Shown piece after piece: positions 1 through 6,662 of a DNA stretch of 8,987 nt. This DNA is from an uncultured Prevotella sp. GTDB taxonomy: Bacteria; Bacteroidota; Bacteroidia; Bacteroidales; Bacteroidaceae. The stretch is from contig CAMQBR010000065.1 in the NCBI GenBank assembly GCA_946999045.1, forward strand, positions 1 through 8,987, read 5' to 3'. A program made the translations under genes and the position numbers. The notes below the pieces were generated by a model that did no database searches, was not told the DNA's origin, and saw only the letters and a list, made by a program, of their open reading frames with translations. Each line of letters begins with the position of its first letter. Within the stretch, counting starts at the first letter, position 1.

Positions 1-107
1 TGGCAATGGAAGAAACAAAAAATGCTTACAAAAAGAAAATATACCAATTTAAAAGCTGGAAGAATATAAACGAAAATGGAAATAGAAAGGATAAAAAAGA
101 AGAATAG
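1..107 (+). pseudogene. Degenerate C-terminal tail of a group II intron-encoded reverse transcriptase/maturase (partial)
   Basis: The first codons read W-Q-W-K-K-Q-K, resembling the WKQWKK motif in the maturase region near the C-terminus of group II intron proteins. That frame stops at 67-69. A second frame runs on to a stop at 105-107 with a lysine-rich stretch (NAYKKK, then a W followed by an NRK cluster) that fits what normally follows the motif. No single frame gives the expected 50-60 residue tail, so the gene appears frameshifted or decayed. The position, just upstream of domains V and VI, is where an intron ORF in domain IV should end. The motif match and position are seen; the identity is inference, because only about 35 codons lie in the window and they are A-rich, which makes chance lysine motifs easy. 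Confidence 0.35.
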
Positions 108-168
108 CTTACACACTTTTAAGGACAGTATCATTTGTTAGTGTGAAAGGCGGCTAATGTTGGATGCT

Positions 169-259
169 TACGCCGTATGCGGAACCGCATGTACGGTGGT
201 GTGAGAGGTCGGAAAACGAAAGTAGGAAGAAAACTGCTTTGTTTTCCTCCTACTCGATT
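169..259 (+). ncRNA. Group II intron 3' end: domains V and VI
   Basis: Domain V is clear: CCGTA (173-177) pairs with TACGG (192-196), TGCGG (178-182) pairs with CCGCA (185-189), and a two-nucleotide TG bulge (190-191) interrupts the 3' strand, as in the catalytic hairpin of group II introns. The triad position reads CGC (171-173). Domain VI follows: GAG-A-GG (203-208) pairs with CC-T-CTC (249-255) and leaves A252 bulged, eight bases from the proposed intron end at 259, the usual branch-point distance. An inner stem GAAAAC (229-234) with GTTTTC (241-246) caps the arm. The GTGTGAGAGG and CCTACTCGATT blocks are familiar from a family of introns in Bacteroides, Enterococcus and clostridia (from memory). 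The ribozyme core upstream lies outside the window, so activity cannot be judged. Confidence 0.88.
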
Positions 260-430
260 ATGTTCGGCATGAGCATTATCTAATGGGTGGAAGTCCCGAG
301 TAGGCCCTAATAGCGAGAATTACATAGCCAAGAGAGCAAGGGTGTTCATTGTGAGGTGAAATCTGAAGGAAGCCAGTGGGAAACATCTGGTCGAACGAAT
401 AGAAACTTCATATAAAACATTCGTTCCTTG
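260..430 (+). ncRNA. Group II intron domain I fragment (5' part of a second intron copy)
   Basis: The run from about 267 to 420 matches the familiar 5' region of the same intron family: a CATGAGCA block (269-276), GGGTGGAAGTCCC (285-297), a TAGCGAGAA-type block (311-319), GCAAGGGTGT (336-345), ATCTGAAGGAAG (361-372) and ACTTCATATAA (406-416). Hairpins expected of domain I are present: CCAGTG (373-378) with CA plus CTGG (384-390, one bulged T), and GAACGAAT (393-400) with ATTCGTTC (419-426). The 5' GTGYG start is absent; the match begins directly after the end of the upstream intron. The EBS-bearing rest of domain I, domains II-IV and the ORF are missing, so this piece is truncated at both ends. 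The family match rests on recalled consensus blocks, not a search. Confidence 0.7.
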
Positions 431-546
431 CTGGATCTTACCGTCCGTCCCCAATTAAGAGGGGGAGAAATACCCAAAGACAACGTCAAGATGCGCCTTT
501 TGGGAATGCTTACTGTACATATATGAGTACTTGTTAGCCTATAATA
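431..546. other. Unassigned intergenic remnant with short hairpins
   Basis: No ORF or recognised RNA family is visible here. Three small inverted repeats occur: TCCCC (448-452) with GGGGA (462-466); CCCAAA (473-478) with TTTGGG (499-504); and GTAC (515-518) with GTAC (527-530). None is followed by a T-run on either strand, so I cannot call a terminator for the operon that ends at 547 on the - strand. The CTTACC at 437-442 resembles a block found later in domain I of the same introns, so part of this stretch may be internally deleted intron sequence; that is a weak inference. Confidence 0.4.
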
Positions 547-3405
547 TTACCTTCCACACAGTTTTTTATAAGGGCAATATGTGCATCGTGAAGTATCATC
601 AGTGGGCTTAAATGATAGTTCTTCATTATATATGTCAGCTAAAACTTGTTTTAAGTTATTCATAAAGTCTGATGTATATTTTGCAATATCGGTAATTTTA
701 TCTTTGCTTAAAAGCAGGGTTGGATCAAAGCTTGCATTTGCACTCTGCTGAATAAAGAGTAGGGCAGGACTAACAGGAAAAGTATTCTTATTCAATTCTT
801 TATGGTTACTGACAATGGTAGCATAAAGAAATGTTTGCAAATAGTAATCCTTATGTTGCTTTGCAAGATTTTCTTGAATAAAAATATCCTTCACATCTTT
901 AGGATGGGCATCGGCAGGTTTTCCTGTTTTATAATCTACTACCCTTATGCGATGCATGCCAGCAGCATCAGTAATTTCATCAAGTCGATCAATATATCCA
1001 CCTATTTTTAAGGTTTGAGCTCCCTGAGTAGTTTCGAACGTTATGTTGGTATTAACTTTTTTTTCTAATGCTTTAATACTGAAAGGAGTTAACTTCTCAT
1101 CTATGTGCAATAACTTATTGAGATACTTTATAATGACCTCTTTATTGATAAGTTGCAAACCATTGTATTCAGGTGCTGTTTTTTCATCTTTGAGTTTGAA
1201 CACTTCCTCATTAAAAGCCTGGTCTACTATTTTCTTAATATTTCCCTTTTCTTTCATAAAAGAGTCTATTTCTGTTGCCGTAATAGTCTTTTGTTCACTT
1301 CCAAGATGCGTATATATCAGTTCAGCACTGCGGTGAAAGATGTTACCAAACATACGGTTATCCATATCTTCCTCTGCTTCAGGCTCTTTTAGTCCTGCTA
1401 TCATGTTGTAATAAAATTGCAGTTGACAACGCAAATATCTATTGATAGCCGTAGGAGATATTTCGTCCATGTCGTACAATATTTTCATTACATCGTTCGA
1501 CTTGCTTATCTCTGAAGTTTTATACGCTTTTGTTGTTTGACCAGAAAGCATGGAGAAACGTTGTATGTGCTGCCCACTTTCTACCAACATTTGTAGCATA
1601 AAACGGCTCATTTCGCCTGTACTCATGCCGTCAGGAGCATTGTTATAAGTAAGGGTAATATCGGTTGCACGCTGTAAAAGTCTGTGAAAATAGTAAGCAT
1701 AGATAGCTACTTTGTGCTGAATCGTAGTAAGTCCGTAGGCTTCGCGAATGGAGTAGGGGATGAATGATGAATTGTTTACCCCTTTTGGCATATTACCTTC
1801 ATTACATGAGAGTACTAAAATGTGATCAAAGTCCAAGTTACGCGTTTCCAAAACCCCCATGATTTGTATACCTTCGGCAGGCTCTCCATGGAATGGAATG
1901 CTGGTACTTTGTATTAGTTGTGTAATTAATCGTTCGTATGTTGTTATGTTTGCTAACAAGTCTCCGCTCTCTATAAGTCCTGCAACTCTATTGAGCAACG
2001 TGTACATTCTGAATACTGACTCATGGAAAAATGCGTCATCACTGTTGCTTCCGCTTTTACCTATCCTCTGAATAATGCTCAATAGCCATTGCGTAATGTG
2101 CAGATTGGTAGTATCACCCTCTACATCTTTGAAAACGAGGGTTAGTCCCTCATCTATTGACATCATCTCTCGTGTAGGGAAATATTGCCTATTGTTTTTG
2201 AGAGAGGACATCAATTTATCTACTTTTGAGGATACATACATCATGTAAGGATGTCGCAAAATGCGTTTCACGTATTGTAATCGATATTTAGAAGTATTGA
2301 AAATATGTCCCGACGTTTGCAGTCTGATAAGTTGACTAACCAATGATACAATAGGCGATTGTGCCAAAGGATAACCTGTTGTGATGTTGATTTTATCGAC
2401 TTCTGGTGGAATGCAATGAATAACTGTTTGCAGAATATTCTCATCACACATTACAATAGCAGTTTTAGTACCAGCCTTCATTCGATCGTTCTGTCGCAGC
2501 CATTCAGTGATGTAGCGTGCCTGTAAATTTTCTGTTGGTGCGGATAGATAAGAAATATCCTTGGTTTGCTTAAACTGCTGATACAGTTCGGTATCATCAT
2601 TCTCTAGTTCATTGGGGAACATATCCAGATATTGTCGAATAAAGTGTCCTGCCTCTTTCGACTCATCTTCCATATAATAGTTATCAAAGTCCCAGTAAAA
2701 CATTGCTTTGCCTTGTTTCTTTAAGAGAGAGAATAGCTTTTGTTCTACCTTTTGCAGCACATTAAATCCTACAAAAATATAATGCTCAAACTCAAAAGGA
2801 ATATCTTCATTATCAATAACTTGTCTGTATAAAGCTCCTTCATAGGCTATACCTTGTTGTGTAAGTCGCTGATTATAATCGTTATAAATATTTTCGAAAT
2901 GGCTCCATAGCTCTATAAACTTATGCTTTAACTTGGTATTTTGGTCTTCAGAAAAGTTACTGAAAAACCTTTGCAGTGTAGCCTTCTGACTATCTGTAAG
3001 ATAAGATATGTTATCAAACTCGTGTATATTTTTTACATTTGAGAACACTTTACTGGCATCAGCCATATTCTTATCAATGTCATCAAAGTCGGCTAACATC
3101 AATTGTCCCCAGCCATAAAAGGTATCAAGGGTTTCTTCTTTTCCCGTACAAATATTGTACGATTTGTGTAAATCGCATATCAATTTGATAGAATCTCCCA
3201 CATGTAACTGGGAATGATGCCTGAATAAGTCGCTGATAGTAATGTATGTAGGACTCCAAATGGGGCGATCGGAGAAATGAACAAGATGCATATTCATAAA
3301 CAGCGAGGCACGCTTGTTGGGAAAAACCACTGCCACATGTGATAAATCAGAACCAAACTTTTGCAAAATATCTTTGGCTACGCATTCTAAAAAACTATGT
3401 TTCAT
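547..3405 (-). CDS. addB: AddB-type subunit of the AddAB helicase-nuclease (PD-(D/E)XK nuclease family)
   Basis: Predicted 952-residue partner of AddA in double-strand-break end processing in the cytoplasm. The C-terminal nuclease domain is complete: H691 in GNIFHRSAE, D806 in GYIDRLDE, D824 and K826 in VVDYKTGKP, and a QTFLYA block (857-862). Cysteines C660, C941, C944 and C950, in the spacing C-x280-C-x2-C-x5-C, match the iron-sulfur cluster that staples the AddB nuclease domain. The middle keeps decayed helicase features such as VLSCNEGNMP (531-540). Near the N-terminus there is VVFPNKRAS (26-34), but no GxGKT Walker A motif, so this subunit should not hydrolyse ATP; B. subtilis AddB does have one. 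The ATG at 3405 overlaps the addA stop as ATGA, implying translational coupling, with a purine-rich AGAAGAAG just upstream. Length fits Bacteroidetes homologues, usually annotated only as PD-(D/E)XK nuclease family protein. Chi recognition cannot be read from the sequence. The stop lies beside the intron debris, but the protein is intact. Confidence 0.88.
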   Translation of the reverse strand: MKHSFLECVAKDILQKFGSDLSHVAVVFPNKRASLFMNMHLVHFSDRPIWSPTYITISDLFRHHSQLHVGDSIKLICDLHKSYNICTGKEETLDTFYGWGQLMLADFDDIDKNMADASKVFSNVKNIHEFDNISYLTDSQKATLQRFFSNFSEDQNTKLKHKFIELWSHFENIYNDYNQRLTQQGIAYEGALYRQVIDNEDIPFEFEHYIFVGFNVLQKVEQKLFSLLKKQGKAMFYWDFDNYYMEDESKEAGHFIRQYLDMFPNELENDDTELYQQFKQTKDISYLSAPTENLQARYITEWLRQNDRMKAGTKTAIVMCDENILQTVIHCIPPEVDKINITTGYPLAQSPIVSLVSQLIRLQTSGHIFNTSKYRLQYVKRILRHPYMMYVSSKVDKLMSSLKNNRQYFPTREMMSIDEGLTLVFKDVEGDTTNLHITQWLLSIIQRIGKSGSNSDDAFFHESVFRMYTLLNRVAGLIESGDLLANITTYERLITQLIQSTSIPFHGEPAEGIQIMGVLETRNLDFDHILVLSCNEGNMPKGVNNSSFIPYSIREAYGLTTIQHKVAIYAYYFHRLLQRATDITLTYNNAPDGMSTGEMSRFMLQMLVESGQHIQRFSMLSGQTTKAYKTSEISKSNDVMKILYDMDEISPTAINRYLRCQLQFYYNMIAGLKEPEAEEDMDNRMFGNIFHRSAELIYTHLGSEQKTITATEIDSFMKEKGNIKKIVDQAFNEEVFKLKDEKTAPEYNGLQLINKEVIIKYLNKLLHIDEKLTPFSIKALEKKVNTNITFETTQGAQTLKIGGYIDRLDEITDAAGMHRIRVVDYKTGKPADAHPKDVKDIFIQENLAKQHKDYYLQTFLYATIVSNHKELNKNTFPVSPALLFIQQSANASFDPTLLLSKDKITDIAKYTSDFMNNLKQVLADIYNEELSFKPTDDTSRCTYCPYKKLCGR

Positions 3406-6400
3406 TTTACTTCTTCTATTTGATTACTATATACATACCACAAATATCCCTTAATATTGTGGTAGTTCATATTACGCAATAACGACATATATCTTCTTAT
3501 CTGGTTGTTATATTGTGGTTTGGGCTTACCAAACTTAAAGTCAACCACTATCATCTCGTTACCGTCAGTCATTACACGGTCGGGGCGATGCGTTATCACT
3601 TCTCCTGTGAGAGGGTCTTTGCAGATAATGTTGCACTCGTTAAATAGCTTCCATTTGGATGAGAACCATTCTGCCACTTGTTTATTCTTAAATCGTTTTT
3701 TTAGCATAGTTTGCAGGTTATCTCGAGTAATAACCTCATCATACAGCACACCTTCAAACTCTAATTGCTGCAATACAGGTAGAATATCTTCTGTGGTTTT
3801 TATCTGAGAGAATAGTTGGTGCAATATATTTCCCAGTTTGATATAATTTTGTTGTGTATCTTCTTCACCCTCTTGTTGTTGCACAAAATCTCTACTTTGA
3901 TTGCTCTGTCTGAAACTAACCTTATTATTAAAGCTTTCTATCTCAATATTTTTGATCTTGATAGGTGTACAAAAAACATTGGAAGATTGTTTTTTTTGTT
4001 TCTCCTCAGGGATATATAAGGAGCCATACTCAAAGCAAAGCACATCTTCCCTATTATTTATATCTCCTTCAAGAATACTGCCAATTAGTTCTTGATGAAG
4101 CCGTTCCAAACTATCTTCTATAATCTTAGAACGTCTTCCTTTGGTTTGTCTCTTACCTATGATAAACAGATTCTTTCCAGCTCTGGTAAAAGCAACGTAC
4201 AAAAGGTTCATGTTATCTACTACATTTTGCAGATGCTCGTATTTGTAACTATTTTCAAAATAAGTATCTTTCATTGTTCCCTCACTACATATAATAGGTA
4301 TAAGGGGTAATTCACTAAAAGGCTTTTCTTGGGTTTGACACCATAGAGTACTAGCTATTTCCAGTTTCCAGTCGCAGTAAGGTACGATAACATGCTCAAA
4401 TTCTAATCCCTTGCTCTTGTGAATGGTGAGAATACGAATGCCGTCAAAGCCATCGGCTTGAATGGTTTTCTCATGAAGAGTTTCGTTCCATTCATCCAAA
4501 AAACTGTCTATTCCTGTATGATTATTGGTAAGATATTGACTCAAAATATCGTAAAAAGCGCACATATAGGCACTTTGCTCTTTCAGCTTTTCCAATTCGA
4601 AGATGTGGAACAACCGCTCAATTAAGTCCATCGCAGGCAAAGTTAACAGACTATTAAATTGCTCAATGTATTCTTTTGGAAGCAATTGGTTAATGTCTGT
4701 TCCCTTAATAAACAGTTGATTATCGTTTACATCATTGTTGAGAACAAGTTTTTTATAAGCCTTTGCCAAATTAGCTCGTGCTAAGTTGTCGTCAGGATGA
4801 TTTAAGCAATGCAAAGCGTCTATTAGGATGTTAACCGCATCAGATGCGTCCAGACGGAACGCTTCATCGGAAACTAATTTTACATCTTTTAAGTTTTGCA
4901 TCAGCAAATCGGCAATTGTAGGAATATCCTTTTTGGTTCTTATTAAAATAGCAATGCTACTTGGCTTAGAACCATTAGCAAGAAGTAGCTGCACAGTATT
5001 AACTATCTCCACATTCATAGCTTCCTGATACTCTTCATTTGGCAATAGTTTAATGCTAACATAGCCGTTATTACCTTTAGTAACAGGCACCTTTTGTCTC
5101 GTATCTTGATAAGCTCGCTGCATTTGTTCAGCTTCTTTGTTTTTTTGAGCTGTTAACTCGTTGTATTCATTTTGGGCAGTTATTTCAAAAAAATGATTGT
5201 TGAACTCTACTACATTCCTTTCAGAACGATAATTAAAAGCTAATGGTTCTATTTTTAACAGCTCTTGTTTGTGAGGAAATTCGTGTTCTATATTGTTTAA
5301 TAACCGCCAGTCTGCCGATCGCCATCGGTAGATACTCTGCTTCACATCGCCCACAATAAGGTTGCTACTATCTTCTTGACTCATTGTTTCTTGCAGCAGT
5401 ATCTTAAAGTTTTTCCATTGGATAGTACTTGTATCTTGGAACTCATCTATCATAATGTATTTGAGTTGAGTGCCAATCTTTTCAAAGATAAAAGGTGAAT
5501 CACTATCTTCTATTAACTCGTTTAGCAAGTTTTGGGTATCGCTGAGCAAGAAGCTATTGCTTTCATCGTTTATTATTTTTACCTTTTGTTCAATGCTGCT
5601 GAGCAACCGCAACTGGTTAAGATACCTTAATGTAAGTTGAGCTGTACGATAAGGTCTCAGTAAATTCTTTCTGCAAGTCTCTGACTCATTGAGCAGTTGC
5701 GTAAGTTGTATAGACATTTTTTCAAGATCTCTGTTTCCTTTTTGAGCCTTACTTAGCCATTTGCTTGGATTGTCTAAGGCATCGCTTAAGGTCTTATTAC
5801 ACAGCTTATCATCTGTAAAAATGAGTTTTTTTAGCTTATTAAAATAGCTTGCAGGACCTCTCGACTTACTTGACAAATCATCAATAGTTACATTATAGTT
5901 GTCAAGTATCTTTTCAAATCTATCTACTTTATCTTGAAATTCTTTAAGAGTATGCCTTTCTATGCCACGTATCTTAGCAACATAATTCTTAAAAAAGTTG
6001 GGCTGACTCAATACTTTTTGTAATTCATCATGATGTTCTTTATATTCACTTGAAAAAATATTATTGCCAAACGACTTAATTTGTCCAATCACATTCCATG
6101 ATTTATCATCAGAAATGTTTTGTGCAATATACTCCAATATCCATTTCAGAACTTTCTGTTCAGGTTTCAGTTCCTCTATTAACTTATCAACAGCCTTTTG
6201 TTGTACCTGCTGATCGTTTAGCTCTATTCTTAGATTAGCTGTTAAATCCAGTTCTCTTGCAAGGTTTCGCAACACGCTTTGAAAGAATGAATCAATGGTT
6301 TCAACCCTAAAATAGCTATAATTATGGAGCAATAACTCTAAGGCTTTAGCGGCTCGTATCCTTATCATTTGTACAGAAAACCCTGTGGCATCTTTTATTT

Positions 6401-6662
6401 TGTTTAAGTAATTGCTTGAGTCTTCCAATCCCTTTGATATACCATACAGCTGACTCAATATACGCATTTTCATCTCATCCGTAGCCTTATTAGTAAAGGT
6501 TACAGCCAAAATATTGCGATAGTGATATGGATTTTTTATCACTATTGTGATATATTGTACAGCTAATGTAAACGTTTTGCCACTGCCTGCACTTGCCTTG
6601 TAAATGGTTAGTGCCTGATGCTTTTCGTTGTTTGTATTATTCTTTGCTCCCATTATTACCAT
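3402..6662 (-). CDS. addA: AddA-type UvrD/Rep helicase with C-terminal nuclease domain
   Basis: Predicted 1086-residue ATP-dependent 3'-5' DNA helicase and nuclease, the motor subunit of AddAB. All superfamily 1 motifs are visible: Walker A ASAGSGKT (23-30), Ia AVTFTNKA (53-60), Ib VETIDSFF (120-127), Walker B IDEFQDT (405-411), III VGDVKQSIYRWR (437-448), IV NYRSER (477-482), V TIHKSKGLEFEH (746-757) and VI LYVAFTRAGK (821-830). The C-terminal PD-(D/E)XK domain is also complete: H948 in GNILHQLF, D1028 in RPDRV, D1041 and K1043 in VVDFKFGKP, and Q1054-x3-Y1058. A UvrD helicase fused to this nuclease with a nuclease partner next door is the AddA layout; UvrD, PcrA and Rep lack the nuclease. 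Two starts are possible: the ATG at 6662, overlapping the upstream stop by 7 nt, or the ATG three codons later at 6653, just past that stop. Neither has a clear Shine-Dalgarno. Bacteroidetes homologues are often labelled only UvrD-helicase domain protein. Confidence 0.93.
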   Translation of the reverse strand: MVIMGAKNNTNNEKHQALTIYKASAGSGKTFTLAVQYITIVIKNPYHYRNILAVTFTNKATDEMKMRILSQLYGISKGLEDSSNYLNKIKDATGFSVQMIRIRAAKALELLLHNYSYFRVETIDSFFQSVLRNLARELDLTANLRIELNDQQVQQKAVDKLIEELKPEQKVLKWILEYIAQNISDDKSWNVIGQIKSFGNNIFSSEYKEHHDELQKVLSQPNFFKNYVAKIRGIERHTLKEFQDKVDRFEKILDNYNVTIDDLSSKSRGPASYFNKLKKLIFTDDKLCNKTLSDALDNPSKWLSKAQKGNRDLEKMSIQLTQLLNESETCRKNLLRPYRTAQLTLRYLNQLRLLSSIEQKVKIINDESNSFLLSDTQNLLNELIEDSDSPFIFEKIGTQLKYIMIDEFQDTSTIQWKNFKILLQETMSQEDSSNLIVGDVKQSIYRWRSADWRLLNNIEHEFPHKQELLKIEPLAFNYRSERNVVEFNNHFFEITAQNEYNELTAQKNKEAEQMQRAYQDTRQKVPVTKGNNGYVSIKLLPNEEYQEAMNVEIVNTVQLLLANGSKPSSIAILIRTKKDIPTIADLLMQNLKDVKLVSDEAFRLDASDAVNILIDALHCLNHPDDNLARANLAKAYKKLVLNNDVNDNQLFIKGTDINQLLPKEYIEQFNSLLTLPAMDLIERLFHIFELEKLKEQSAYMCAFYDILSQYLTNNHTGIDSFLDEWNETLHEKTIQADGFDGIRILTIHKSKGLEFEHVIVPYCDWKLEIASTLWCQTQEKPFSELPLIPIICSEGTMKDTYFENSYKYEHLQNVVDNMNLLYVAFTRAGKNLFIIGKRQTKGRRSKIIEDSLERLHQELIGSILEGDINNREDVLCFEYGSLYIPEEKQKKQSSNVFCTPIKIKNIEIESFNNKVSFRQSNQSRDFVQQQEGEEDTQQNYIKLGNILHQLFSQIKTTEDILPVLQQLEFEGVLYDEVITRDNLQTMLKKRFKNKQVAEWFSSKWKLFNECNIICKDPLTGEVITHRPDRVMTDGNEMIVVDFKFGKPKPQYNNQIRRYMSLLRNMNYHNIKGYLWYVYSNQIEEVK

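Noticed and set aside
473..504. CCCAAA/TTTGGG inverted repeat as the terminator of the operon
   Set aside because: The stem is 6 bp with a 20-nt loop and has no T-run on the - strand side, so support is too weak.
802..5028. Several + strand ORFs of 64-100 codons opposite addA and addB
   Set aside because: They lie antisense to long genes whose motifs are clear, have compositions typical of reversed coding sequence, and show no recognisable domain or start signal.
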